From the IMG/VR virus record IMGVR_UViG_3300028027_000159, positions 1 to 31,410 of that record: a stretch of DNA of 31,410 nt; one strand, written 5' to 3'. A program made the position numbers and the translations under genes. The notes under the pieces are model-generated. The model saw only the letters and a list, made by a program, of their open reading frames with translations, had not been told where the DNA came from and did not search any database. Positions 17,189 through 24,008 of this stretch are shown here, one piece after another (position 1 is the first letter of the stretch; each line of letters begins with the position of its first letter). Source of the stretch: a virus.

Positions 17189-17770
17189 ATGGACAAAAGA
17201 GAATACCAACCCGACGCACTTATTGTTATAATTGCAACAAGTGTTTTTTGGATGCTTGTTTGTTTAGCTTTTTGGAATTTCAACCCGAAGATTCAAACGG
17301 AAATACAGATACAAAAACAAGACAGTATAATTTATTACAACAGCGGCGAATACGACCGTTTGCTTCAAGAAGAAATTGATTTATACGGAACATATCGACG
17401 CTATGAAGACGCTCAACTTACAGCCAAAACGACCTATCGCACTCGTCGTGATACTATTCTTGTTCTCGATACTATTTATAAAGTTGATGTTATCCGTTTA
17501 GTCAACTCCTGCGACAGCGTTATTGCTTCCGATTCGCTTGTAATCGACAACCTGCAAGAACAAATAAACATCAAGGACGAAAAGACGAACAACTTGCAAG
17601 AAGTCGTTGGTGCTTATGAACAAAAAACTAACTTGTTGAGCGAAGAAATTAACACTTTAGATGCTGATAAAAAGAAATTGGAGAAACAAAAAAAGCGCAG
17701 AAACCGCGCTTTAGTTTTTAGTTCGTCCGTCGCTATTTTGTCGACGTTTGTTCTTGCAATTTTACTTTAG
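17189..17770 (+). CDS. Spanin-like protein with membrane segments at both ends
   Basis: A 193-residue protein with an N-terminal span (ALIVIIATSVFWMLVCLAFW), a polar middle with a repeated TI/DT pattern (RRDTILVLDTIYKVDVIRLV), a long coiled coil (~118-175, IDNLQEQINIKDEKTNNLQE) and a C-terminal span (LVFSSSVAILSTFVLAILL). Coiled coils crossing the periplasm next to endolysin and holin genes are typical of Rz-type spanins, which fuse inner and outer membranes. A lipobox is not evident, so it is not a standard unimolecular spanin. It is the last gene of the rightward operon and overlaps the convergent gene by 38 bases. Confidence 0.55.
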   Translation: MDKREYQPDALIVIIATSVFWMLVCLAFWNFNPKIQTEIQIQKQDSIIYYNSGEYDRLLQEEIDLYGTYRRYEDAQLTAKTTYRTRRDTILVLDTIYKVDVIRLVNSCDSVIASDSLVIDNLQEQINIKDEKTNNLQEVVGAYEQKTNLLSEEINTLDADKKKLEKQKKRRNRALVFSSSVAILSTFVLAILL

Positions 17771-17918
17771 ATTCGTCAACGAAGAACTTCATTGAGAACT
17801 GGATTGCTTCGCTTAAGAAAGTGTTGCGACTGTTTTCACCGCGTTTCTCGTCAATCTCGTTCCACAGGTCTTTGTGCAAGTAAACACAAATTCCTTTCTT
17901 AGTTTTGCTCTGTGCCAT
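17733..17918 (-). CDS. Ribbon-helix-helix DNA-binding protein
   Basis: A 61-residue protein with the RHH layout: a beta strand (KKGICVYLH), helix A (KDLWNEIDEKRGE), a turn, then helix B (SRNTFLSEAIQFSMKFF). RHH dimers insert the strand into the DNA major groove. It is the last gene of the leftward operon and its 3' end overlaps the converging spanin-like gene. Its target may be a phage operator such as the palindromes at 30153-30250, but that link is untested. Confidence 0.7.
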   Translation of the reverse strand: MAQSKTKKGICVYLHKDLWNEIDEKRGENSRNTFLSEAIQFSMKFFVDESKVKLQEQTSTK

Positions 17919-18123
17919 CTTCTTTATTTTTAGTCATCATTGTTCCAATCATAAGCGCAAGATATATTTTCTCTTTTGCGTTTAGGTCTTTGCGCTGAGA
18001 AAGTTCAAGCAATATGTCGCCTAAGATTTTACCTTGTTGGAAGTAGGTTGCGATTGAATTAACGATTTCGCGCTCACGATCGTATGTCATTTTGAGCGTT
18101 TCATAAAGTGGTGTGTTTTTCAT
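17899..18123 (-). CDS. Small helical hypothetical protein (74 aa) downstream of terL
   Basis: The protein opens MKNTPLYETLKMTYDREREI and looks all-helical. Charged and hydrophobic residues alternate (REIVNSIATYFQQGKILGDI) and the C-terminus is polar. It overlaps the ribbon-helix-helix gene by 20 bases and follows terL by 23. I do not recognise a family. A role next to terL or as a partner of the downstream DNA-binding protein is possible. Confidence 0.55.
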   Translation of the reverse strand: MKNTPLYETLKMTYDREREIVNSIATYFQQGKILGDILLELSQRKDLNAKEKIYLALMIGTMMTKNKEDGTEQN

Positions 18124-18146
18124 TATGCTAAATTATTAAATTGTTT

Positions 18147-19457
18147 TTATCCTACAACGTATTGTCCATAACTTGGATTAAGTTCAAAGTACATACGCAT
18201 CATGACAGCGTCGGCAACGTCAGGTGAAATACCTTCGCGGTTCTTGATTACGTCCTTCGGTGTGACCTGCAACTTACCGTCCACGTCTGCGCGGTGTCGT
18301 TTAATCATTTCAAGTTCACGCACGATTTGTTCTTTGCGCGTACTGGATAGAATCGTTACTTTGTTTTCTTCAACGTACTGAGCCAATTTGTAGTAACATT
18401 CGCTTTTGAGATTTTGGTATTGTGGGTGTTTTGGTTTAGATCCGTTGACGAACCCGCGACATTTTAAGAAGTCAACGACACCACCACCCACTCCGTCTTC
18501 GTCACATACTACGTCTTGCAATAAAATTGAGTGTTGTTGACAGGTTAAACGAACTTTGTTGACGACTTCGTCCAACGCAGCACGATTGAGTTCAATTATG
18601 TCGATGATAGTTAGTCCTTCCCAAACGCAGATAATCGTTCTGTCCTTCCCAAAACGCGCTATGTCCGCTGTGATATATTTCTTTCCTTCATTGATTACTT
18701 CGTTGCGGAACATTCGCAATAAGTTCTCCGTGTTAAATAGTTTGTCGCTGTCGTCGTCGAACTCCCAATTGCCTTCGAGCAGACGTTTGCGGTCATACTC
18801 AGGCAGTCTTCTAAGAGATTCAATGTAAGCAACAGGAAGGAATGGATTGTCTTGCGGTAACGCTTGCACAAACGCGCGGTGTGAAGGTAGTTCGTTGCGG
18901 TTGTTCTTCATATAGAACTCGTTATACAACCAACCCTTCGCAGGATTGCAAGACAAGAAACCTTTGGGAATTAAACCGAACTCGTTCAACTTAAATCGGC
19001 AACGAGAGTGAACAATGCTTACCGCTTTTTCAGTTACTTCGGAACATTCATCTACGAAATAGTCTGTGATTTCAAGCGACCCTAATGAATTATAGTTCAC
19101 ATCTGAGGGATAAGCCTGCAAGTCTTTTAAGACAATTTCGCTTCCGTTGAAGAACTTAATTATGTTCGATTGTCCGTTGAATGTGTAGTGTTTGTTTGCT
19201 ATCAATCCAAACTCCTCAGCCGTTTCGAAGAACGTATTTAACGTTGTCTTTTTTAAGTTATCTAACTTTGCACGACCGATTAAAGAACGCGTTCCAGCGT
19301 ATTTCAAACGACGCTGAATCTGCCACATACAACCGAACTTCGTCTTGCCACCGCCTGCCGCGCCACCGTATAACAACTGTTCAACGATGCTATCGGTGTT
19401 CAAGTAGTTCAACGCTTCAATCTGACGCGGCAGGTATGTCGGTTTATATGGTTGCAT
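18147..19457 (-). CDS. terL: Terminase large subunit
   Basis: A 436-residue protein with both terminase domains. The ATPase domain has Walker A at residues 31-39 (GGAAGGGKT), Walker B at 135-138 (VDEC) and the SCNPAKGWLYNEF coupling motif at ~169-181. The nuclease domain has the RNase H-fold acidic residues Asp265 (YITADIARFGKDRT), a DEDG cluster at 319-322, and Asp416 (SPDVADAVMM). It pumps DNA through the portal and cuts concatemers. Unusually it is on the minus strand among early genes, while portal and small terminase are on the plus strand. Its start overlaps the preceding stop (TAATG). Confidence 0.95.
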   Translation of the reverse strand: MQPYKPTYLPRQIEALNYLNTDSIVEQLLYGGAAGGGKTKFGCMWQIQRRLKYAGTRSLIGRAKLDNLKKTTLNTFFETAEEFGLIANKHYTFNGQSNIIKFFNGSEIVLKDLQAYPSDVNYNSLGSLEITDYFVDECSEVTEKAVSIVHSRCRFKLNEFGLIPKGFLSCNPAKGWLYNEFYMKNNRNELPSHRAFVQALPQDNPFLPVAYIESLRRLPEYDRKRLLEGNWEFDDDSDKLFNTENLLRMFRNEVINEGKKYITADIARFGKDRTIICVWEGLTIIDIIELNRAALDEVVNKVRLTCQQHSILLQDVVCDEDGVGGGVVDFLKCRGFVNGSKPKHPQYQNLKSECYYKLAQYVEENKVTILSSTRKEQIVRELEMIKRHRADVDGKLQVTPKDVIKNREGISPDVADAVMMRMYFELNPSYGQYVVG

Positions 19458-19675
19458 TATTTCACATTTATATTTTTCACAACTTTAATTTTCGGCTTCG
19501 TAAAGTTTTTTAATATGTAAAATTCTGCTTGTTCAATAGTTTCAAAAGACATGTCAACGCACATTCCAGAGAATTTATAAATGTATTCAGTAATCCAACC
19601 ACACCACTTTTTGCGTTGCACCTTGTATATCGTTTGACCGCAATGTTCTTGCGAAATAATTCTTAATTTATTCAT
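19457..19675 (-). CDS. Small hypothetical protein (72 aa) between methyltransferase and terL
   Basis: The product begins MNKLRIISQEHCGQTIYKVQ. It has a WCGWITEYIYKF segment and a helix ending ETIEQAEFYILKNF, giving an alpha/beta look rich in aromatic residues and lysine. It is coupled on both sides by TAATG overlaps, so it is surely translated with its neighbours. The last part resembles small phage proteins in which a 'TxxEAExFI' helix follows a beta sheet. No function assigned. Confidence 0.6.
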   Translation of the reverse strand: MNKLRIISQEHCGQTIYKVQRKKWCGWITEYIYKFSGMCVDMSFETIEQAEFYILKNFTKPKIKVVKNINVK

Positions 19676-20748
19676 TAAAATAGTTTTAGTTGTAGTTTTT
19701 CTAACCTGTCCATTTCAGCAATTACTTTGAAAATCTCATAAGCAACTTGCGGAACGATAGCATTTCCATAACCCTTTATAGATTCTTGTCTCCACTTTGA
19801 AAAGGTAATTCCGTCCAGTTCGGTGGGAAGCCCATCATCTCCGCCACAAATGGGGGATTGAGATGGGAACGTGTCCCAAAAGCCTCGTTTATTTGACTGC
19901 CTAAATCGTCCCCTTTCCAGTTCTCCGTTTTCCAATGCATGTTCTTGTCCGATGTTCTTGGTGTATGTAGCAGTCCCATACTCAACATTCTCGGCAATGT
20001 CATTGAGTGCATTGATCCCTCTTTCACTTGTGTTGATTTCATTGTCGCACTCGCGTTTGTACTGTCGAATACTGTCGGAGTTGGTAGCATCCCTTGAATT
20101 AACTTCGCTTGTAGACATGTTCCGCCTTGTTTGAATTGAGTGTTCTGCTGATGCGTTGTTGGAGTTGGTAGCAGTCCCATACTCGCTTTCCCACTCAGCA
20201 TTGATGCTGTTCCGTCTAACCTTTTCTGACCTTTCCAATCTCCTGCTATTGGAGTAGGAAGCATTGTAAGCGACGAACCAAACTCTATCTCTTCTATGTG
20301 GCGCACCGACGGCACAAGCTGGCAATAGTATCGGTTGTACTTCGTACCCTTGAGCTTCCAGGTCAGCGCACACTTCTTCGAAGACCACTCCCCCATTCCA
20401 ATTAGTAAGTCCACGAACGTTTTCGCCCACAACGTAGGTTGGCTTAATCTCTGAAATGACTCGGAGCATGTGCGGCCAGAGGTGTCGCTCGTCCTCTTTC
20501 CCAAGTCGCTTACCTGCGCTTGAGTATGGTTGACAAGGAAACCCTCCTGTGAGTATGTCAATTGTTCCTCTGTGAATAGAGAAATCTGTCTTTGTGATGT
20601 CTTCATAACTTATTGAGTTTGGAAAATAATGACTTAAAACTTTGCGTGGAAATGGCATCCATTCACAATGAAACGTGTTGTTCCATCCCATCCATTCAGC
20701 GGCTAAATCAAATCCACCGATACCGCTAAACAACGATCCGTGATTCAT
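19675..20748 (-). CDS. DNA (cytosine-5) methyltransferase
   Basis: A 357-residue C5-methyltransferase with the canonical motifs in order: I (LFSGIGGFD, 6-14), IV with the catalytic Cys72 (GGFPCQPYSSAG), VI (ENV, 109-111), VIII (HRRDRVW, 151-157) and X (GNAIVPQVA, 328-336). Residues ~165-290, the target-recognition region, are unusually Asn/Ser/Arg/Glu-rich and low in complexity. It methylates cytosine at C5, most likely to protect phage DNA from host restriction; no cognate nuclease is adjacent. The target sequence cannot be read from the protein. A second long frame runs inside it on the same strand. Confidence 0.92.
   Translation of the reverse strand: MNHGSLFSGIGGFDLAAEWMGWNNTFHCEWMPFPRKVLSHYFPNSISYEDITKTDFSIHRGTIDILTGGFPCQPYSSAGKRLGKEDERHLWPHMLRVISEIKPTYVVGENVRGLTNWNGGVVFEEVCADLEAQGYEVQPILLPACAVGAPHRRDRVWFVAYNASYSNSRRLERSEKVRRNSINAEWESEYGTATNSNNASAEHSIQTRRNMSTSEVNSRDATNSDSIRQYKRECDNEINTSERGINALNDIAENVEYGTATYTKNIGQEHALENGELERGRFRQSNKRGFWDTFPSQSPICGGDDGLPTELDGITFSKWRQESIKGYGNAIVPQVAYEIFKVIAEMDRLEKLQLKLF
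19776..20606 (-). CDS. Overprinted ORF (276 aa) inside the methyltransferase gene
   Basis: This frame is shifted +1 relative to the methyltransferase, on the same strand, and is fully nested within it (about residues 48-324 of the methyltransferase). It has an ATG start (MKTSQRQISLFTEEQLTYSQ) and protein-like composition. It contains TLWAKTFVDLLIGMGEWSSK, KCALTWKLKGTKYNRYYCQL, several LPTP repeats (MLPTPIAGDWKG, LLPTPTTHQQN, MLPTPTVFDS) and ends with LNPPFVAEMMGFPPNWTELP. I recall LPTP-rich proteins with a similar C-terminal motif associated with phage methyltransferases, so it may be a real second product. It could also be a by-product of the biased target-recognition region. No start signal is visible that would separate these. 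Confidence 0.4.
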   Translation of the reverse strand: MKTSQRQISLFTEEQLTYSQEGFLVNHTQAQVSDLGKRTSDTSGRTCSESFQRLSQPTLWAKTFVDLLIGMGEWSSKKCALTWKLKGTKYNRYYCQLVPSVRHIEEIEFGSSLTMLPTPIAGDWKGQKRLDGTASMLSGKASMGLLPTPTTHQQNTQFKQGGTCLQAKLIQGMLPTPTVFDSTNASATMKSTQVKEGSMHSMTLPRMLSMGLLHTPRTSDKNMHWKTENWKGDDLGSQINEAFGTRSHLNPPFVAEMMGFPPNWTELPFQSGDKNL

Positions 20749-21500
20749 TGCTTCGACAAATAAAGTTTATACAACTCGCGCATTCCTTCAAACGCAATCG
20801 ATTCTTTCAATAGCTGACGTTTGCGGTCACTCATTCTTTCGACCATTGGTTTGTTCAAGTTCTGCTCGAAGTAGATATTCTTGCGTGCCTTCGCTTTGCA
20901 AAGTTTGTATTCTTCGTCCGTGAACGTATCGGCGGTAATGTAGTTCGCCTCTTCGAGCCAACGCATAAGCGACACCGCACGAATCTCAATAACCGTATAT
21001 TTTCCTTTCTTATAACTTGCAATATCTTCTGCTAACATCCTTCGCCAGCTATCGTCGTTTACCGCCATTTCTTTTTCTTTTAGTTGTTTAGATTGTTCCT
21101 CTTTTGATTCCGCGATTTCACGTTGTATTTGTAGATTCGCCTTGTCGCGATGTGGTTTGTAGTGCGTCAACACGTCACCGATAAACGACACGCTTAACGC
21201 TCCGAAGTGTTCGCATTTCTTTGATAGTTCATTCGCTGCGTTCAATTCAAATGCAAGGTTAAAGTGTTCGAACGTAACCCAACGAAAGTGTTTGCCTATG
21301 AACTCATGCAACATTTGCAACAGTTGTGCTTCGGGTAACGCGATGCCGTACATGGCGCAAACCTTAGAGCATAACTTTACGAACGCAGGTAGTTCGTAAT
21401 CGGCAACGAACGCGCTTTCGCGCTCTGCACGATCAACCCTTTGTGTAGTTGTGAGCGTCGTTGTAGATGCGCTGCGCAGCGTCTGAATCGAATTTTCCAT
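20745..21500 (-). CDS. Replication-type protein of unknown family (251 aa)
   Basis: A soluble, largely helical, charged protein. After a variable N-terminus comes a conserved-looking block (LPAFVKLCSKVCAMYGIALP, LLQMLHEFIGKHFRWVTFEH, FNLAFELNAANELSKKCEHF, GALSVSFIGDVLTHYK). The rest is a Lys/Glu-rich helical region. I associate this block with proteins in replication modules of Bacteroidota phages and prophages, where a helicase-loader-like role would fit, but cannot confirm it. The start overlaps the end of the upstream gene by 68 bases, and a start further in is possible. It overlaps the methyltransferase start (ATGA). Confidence 0.5.
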   Translation of the reverse strand: MENSIQTLRSASTTTLTTTQRVDRAERESAFVADYELPAFVKLCSKVCAMYGIALPEAQLLQMLHEFIGKHFRWVTFEHFNLAFELNAANELSKKCEHFGALSVSFIGDVLTHYKPHRDKANLQIQREIAESKEEQSKQLKEKEMAVNDDSWRRMLAEDIASYKKGKYTVIEIRAVSLMRWLEEANYITADTFTDEEYKLCKAKARKNIYFEQNLNKPMVERMSDRKRQLLKESIAFEGMRELYKLYLSKQ

Positions 21501-21852
21501 TTTTGATTTTAGTTTGTTGGTTTGTAGTTATAAAGGTAGTTAAGTCCCACTTACGCACGGCTGCCTTCCAGTCTTTCATTTGATTGCGTCCTACCTTCCA
21601 ACCGTTTGCTTCGTAGTGTGCATGAAATTTCTCGGTAAATGCAAGCGCGTCTTTGTCGTTTAGTTTTTCGCAGGCGTAGTCGTATATTTCAACGACGGTA
21701 GGTTTCTTAAATGGCGACTTCTTTTCTTTTGCTATTAGCGTTGGTGCGGTTGGAACGGACAAGCGAATAAGTATGTCGTTTATCTTTTGTTCTTGTTCCT
21801 TCATTGCTGATTCGAGAATCTCGATTCTCTTTTTAAGTTGTAGTATTAACAT
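21433..21852 (-). CDS. Replication-associated protein with C-terminal phage replication domain
   Basis: A 139-residue protein. Residues 1-30 form a coiled coil (LKKRIEILESAMKEQEQKIN), followed by a linker. The domain KKPTVVEIYDYACEKLNDKD, FTEKFHAHYEANGWKVGRNQ, MKDWKAAVRKWDLTTF then matches the compact domain at the end of many phage replication initiators and helicase-loader-type proteins (pattern PT-EV--Y--E-----A--F---Y---GWKVGKN-MKDWKAAVR-W). Here it is present without the usual N-terminal replication domain. It probably acts with the 251-residue product of the next gene, whose start it overlaps. Confidence 0.6.
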   Translation of the reverse strand: MLILQLKKRIEILESAMKEQEQKINDILIRLSVPTAPTLIAKEKKSPFKKPTVVEIYDYACEKLNDKDALAFTEKFHAHYEANGWKVGRNQMKDWKAAVRKWDLTTFITTNQQTKIKNGKFDSDAAQRIYNDAHNYTKG

Positions 21853-22064
21853 TATTCTTCTTCTTTTATTATTCCTAAATAAGTTTCGTTTTTAACTATA
21901 CATTTACCATTTTTTAATACATCAAGTCCACATTCTGCAACGAAAACTTTTCCACATTTAAAACAAGACCAAGTTACATTTCCATTATTATCTCGCTCTT
22001 GCAAATCTTGTAGATTAAACTTATGGCTACAAATTAACTTTTTTAATTGAGATATTAATTTCAT
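21852..22064 (-). CDS. Small zinc-ribbon-like protein (70 aa)
   Basis: Residues Cys12 and His14 (LICSHKFNLQD) and a later CFKCGK pair with a further Cys (VFVAECGLD) could bind zinc. The order C-x-H ... CxxC is like that of DUF1660-type prophage proteins (start 'L-C-xGH-', then 'C--CG'). It is coupled to its neighbours by a TAATG overlap and an ATGA overlap. The role is unknown. Confidence 0.55.
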   Translation of the reverse strand: MKLISQLKKLICSHKFNLQDLQERDNNGNVTWSCFKCGKVFVAECGLDVLKNGKCIVKNETYLGIIKEEE

Positions 22065-22276
22065 TCTTGACCTCCGTAAGTTTCGTTGTAGTATTGCTCT
22101 CTACCTTTATACTGATTGTGGCGTCCGTCAGCTTCACCATCATAATAAGACTTCATTATCTCCTCCTTGTGCATTGCTTCGGCTTGTTGGAAAATATAAT
22201 TCAATTCAGAATCTGTGTGTTTTTTAGTTATTATTTTATCAAGTAACCAATAAATGCTAATTTCTTTCTTTTCCAT
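22061..22276 (-). CDS. Small phage protein, paralogue of the 26289-26510 product
   Basis: A 71-residue acidic helical protein. Its pattern is: IYWLLDKIITKK near the start, a helical middle (FQQAEAMHKEEIMKSYYDG), then YYNETYGG at the end. The 73-residue product of 26289-26510 has the same plan (LQWLIMQIEG, ALQMDKWQIEDAYENG, QYYRENYHE). Such 'WL...A..M....I..AY..G...YY.E.Y' proteins are very common in phages of aquatic Bacteroidota; no function is known. The start lies in a 28-bp leader repeated before the 22290-22430 gene. Confidence 0.65.
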   Translation of the reverse strand: MEKKEISIYWLLDKIITKKHTDSELNYIFQQAEAMHKEEIMKSYYDGEADGRHNQYKGREQYYNETYGGQE

Positions 22277-22298
22277 AGTTATTTAGTTTTTAGTTATT
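22271..22298 (-). repeat. 28-bp direct repeat, copy 1 (leader of a small gene)
   Basis: This copy covers the start codon and A-rich leader of the 22061-22276 gene (minus strand: AATAACTAAAAACTAAATAA then CTATGGAA). An identical 28-bp copy is at 22425-22452. It could be a duplicated ribosome-binding/leader unit carried along with a gene insertion. Confidence 0.75.
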
Positions 22299-22430
22299 AC
22301 AACATTTACATTTACCTCTACCTGCATGACCTTTCATCTTGTCTTTAGGCATCCATACCCCAATGTAGATTAGAAAGAATATGGGTATGCACATTAGCAT
22401 ACATAATAAAACACTACCTATTGTTTCCAT
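22290..22430 (-). CDS. Small membrane protein with C-terminal Cys cluster (46 aa)
   Basis: The product METIGSVLLCMLMCIPIFFL continues into IYIGVWMPKD and ends with a basic, Cys-rich tail (GRGKCKCCNN). One membrane span with a cytoplasmic or periplasmic Cys tail is the only readable feature. It starts in the second copy of the 28-bp leader repeat and ends within the first copy. Function is unknown; superinfection exclusion or envelope effects are possibilities. Confidence 0.55.
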   Translation of the reverse strand: METIGSVLLCMLMCIPIFFLIYIGVWMPKDKMKGHAGRGKCKCCNN

Positions 22431-22452
22431 AGTTATTTAGTTTTTAGTTATT
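22425..22452 (-). repeat. 28-bp direct repeat, copy 2 (leader of a small gene)
   Basis: Identical to the copy at 22271-22298 and again placed over a start codon (minus strand ...CTATGGAA). A shorter version of the element (TTTTTAGTTATT) appears just before the 22663-23196 gene end. The repeat suggests gene duplication or modular exchange of small early genes. Confidence 0.75.
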
Positions 22453-22651
22453 CCCACCCTTCGCCTTTCGCGTCGTCGTCTGCGTCGTCCCAGTCTTGAC
22501 AATCGAAACATTTTTTTATTTCTCCATCGTCGTCGATTAGCTCGTAAGCTTCTTCGTACGTTTTAAGTTTTTGATCCTGAAGAACGGCGTTCACGCGTTC
22601 GTCAAGTTCCGCGCTTTCGCAGGTTGGGCAAAAGATTAATTCGCTTTTCAT
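22448..22651 (-). CDS. Small acidic Cys-pair protein (67 aa)
   Basis: The N-terminus has FCPTCESAELDERV and the second half has KKCFDCQDWDDADDDAKGEG, so two CxxC knuckles (Cys8/Cys11 and a later pair) could hold one zinc ion. The C-terminus is strongly acidic. It lies between the membrane protein and the DnaA-like gene. A zinc-ribbon regulator or a nucleic-acid mimic are possible roles; neither is shown. Confidence 0.55.
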   Translation of the reverse strand: MKSELIFCPTCESAELDERVNAVLQDQKLKTYEEAYELIDDDGEIKKCFDCQDWDDADDDAKGEGWE

Positions 22652-22662
22652 TTTCTTTTTAG

Positions 22663-23196
22663 TTATTTGATTTTAGATTTTCTTTTTGCTTCAAGTTGTT
22701 TTTGATGTTCTTGATGCTCGACAAATTTAGTAAAAAATTTCATTGGTTTAGCATAACCCATTTCTTCGAGAATATAACAGACGCGTTCAACCGTTGCGCG
22801 AAACTCTCGGTCGGTCTCAATGTGTCCTGCCACCTGGCGAATACCGTGTATAACCGTCGCGTGATCCTTGCCGTAGTGTTTACCTATTGAATCAAGACTA
22901 AGTAAGTAACACGGGCGGACAATGAAGAAAATGATTTGTCGTGCGTTGACGATTTCGCGCTTTCGTGTTATCATGTACAACTTCTGCGATTCGATACCGA
23001 GAACGGAACAGGTCACGTCTTCGAGCGCACTCCAAAACATTTCTCTTTCGTTCTCGAGTTCCTGCTGAATCTTAATTTGTTCGCTCGTCAATCGTTCGTA
23101 ACGTGGCGTAAGCATGAGCCACAATGTTTCGAAGCGTTCCATGTGACGAAAAGGAATCATGTCAATTAGTTCTTGTCTTATTTGTTCGTTAGTCAT
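22663..23196 (-). CDS. DnaA domain IV-like DNA-binding protein
   Basis: The ATG at 23196 (MTNEQIRQELIDMIPF) is preferred to an upstream TTG and gives 177 residues. Residues ~78-128 carry the signature of DnaA's DNA-binding domain: RKREIVNARQI, a helix (FIVRPCYLLSLDSIGKHYGK) and DHATVIHG (111-118), which in DnaA reads DnaA boxes. The ATPase domain of DnaA is absent, so this is a stand-alone DNA reader with a coiled N-terminal part and a basic C-terminal tail (KQLEAKRKSKIK). It may mark the phage origin or compete with host DnaA. It sits in the leftward replication gene group. Confidence 0.8.
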   Translation of the reverse strand: MTNEQIRQELIDMIPFRHMERFETLWLMLTPRYERLTSEQIKIQQELENEREMFWSALEDVTCSVLGIESQKLYMITRKREIVNARQIIFFIVRPCYLLSLDSIGKHYGKDHATVIHGIRQVAGHIETDREFRATVERVCYILEEMGYAKPMKFFTKFVEHQEHQKQLEAKRKSKIK

Positions 23197-23200
23197 TGCG

Positions 23201-23404
23201 TTAATTATCAAAGATTTCTATTGGGTTGCTTGTATTCTTGTCAACAATTAAGGCGATTACTTTTTGTTCTTCGCCTTTTATCGCAGCATCTCCAGTTCCA
23301 AAATGAATGTGACCGCTTAATTTATCGTTTTCAACTATGTAAATAACAACGTCGGTATTCGGTTCGTACTCGCTTAAAAATTCAATTAGTTCTTTTGCGT
23401 TCAT
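23201..23404 (-). CDS. Small hypothetical protein (67 aa)
   Basis: The product starts MNAKELIEFLSEYEPNTDVV. A first helix is followed by beta strands (VVIYIVENDKLSGHIHF, EEQKVIALIVD), the layout of small alpha/beta phage proteins whose N-terminus reads 'LIE-L---P-D--V'. Such proteins are widespread in phages and of unknown use. It is 4 bases from the DnaA-like start and 2 from the next gene, so it belongs to the operon. Confidence 0.6.
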   Translation of the reverse strand: MNAKELIEFLSEYEPNTDVVIYIVENDKLSGHIHFGTGDAAIKGEEQKVIALIVDKNTSNPIEIFDN

Positions 23405-23406
23405 TT

Positions 23407-23766
23407 TTATTGGTTATTAATTTGAAAACCTGCTATTTGATTGTAGTAAATCTTTTGCCAAGATTCAATATCGTAATCTTCGAAATTAAAATCAGAAGGC
23501 AACTCGTCAATTGGTTTGACAAAAAATACAACATCCGCATCTTGCCCAAAATCATCAAGATCCATGTGCAATAATTCACATTTAATTGTTTCAATAACTT
23601 CATATTCTTCATCTTCTTCATTCCATTTTTTTAATTCAACCCATACGAATCTTTCAATTTCAATATCAGCTCCTCTACTTAATCTAAATACATTATTTGA
23701 TTCTATGTAAACAAAACCTTGTTCTATTAGATTTTGCAATTGATTTATTTTATCTTGAATTTTCAT
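23407..23766 (-). CDS. Hypothetical acidic protein (119 aa)
   Basis: The start at 23766 (MKIQDKINQLQNLIEQGFVY) is taken; a longer frame to 23850 would overlap the upstream gene and has basic, leader-like codons. The product is alpha/beta and acidic: QLQNLIEQGFVYIESNNVFR, ERFVWVELKKWNEEDEEYEV, then a helix and DYDIESWQKIYYNQIAGF. No family is recognised. Base composition is slightly more AT-rich than nearby genes. Confidence 0.55.
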   Translation of the reverse strand: MKIQDKINQLQNLIEQGFVYIESNNVFRLSRGADIEIERFVWVELKKWNEEDEEYEVIETIKCELLHMDLDDFGQDADVVFFVKPIDELPSDFNFEDYDIESWQKIYYNQIAGFQINNQ

Positions 23767-23768
23767 AA

Positions 23769-24008
23769 TTAATCGTTTTCTTCGTTTATTAAAATTGTTG
23801 GTGTAAAGGTGCTGAATACTTCTTCGCGTGAAAGTCCTGTGTGAAGGCAAATGTTGTTGAAGTCTTTGATTCTCATTCGCTCTGGATGCGTAACGTAAAG
23901 GCGCGCCGTTGGATCGCTGATGCGTAACGCTGTCTTAAAGTTCTTCATTGTCTTAAAATTAATCTTGACAAGGCGACCGAACGGAGTTTTGTAGATTGCT
24001 TTATTCAT
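23769..24008 (-). CDS. Hypothetical protein (79 aa)
   Basis: A basic protein starting MNKAIYKTPFGRLVKINFKT. A repeated K/F-rich N-terminal part precedes a block (SDPTARLYVTHPERMRIKDF, NNICLHTGLSREEVFSTF) that could be a small helix-turn-helix, as LSREEV sits where a recognition helix might start. This is weak evidence. It overlaps the next gene by 4 bases. Confidence 0.5.
   Translation of the reverse strand: MNKAIYKTPFGRLVKINFKTMKNFKTALRISDPTARLYVTHPERMRIKDFNNICLHTGLSREEVFSTFTPTILINEEND

Noticed and set aside
17750-17787. Terminator between the convergent operons (GTTCTT...AAGAAC)
   Set aside because: The arms are only 6 bp, 26 bases apart and without a T-run; the two operons simply overlap at their 3' ends.
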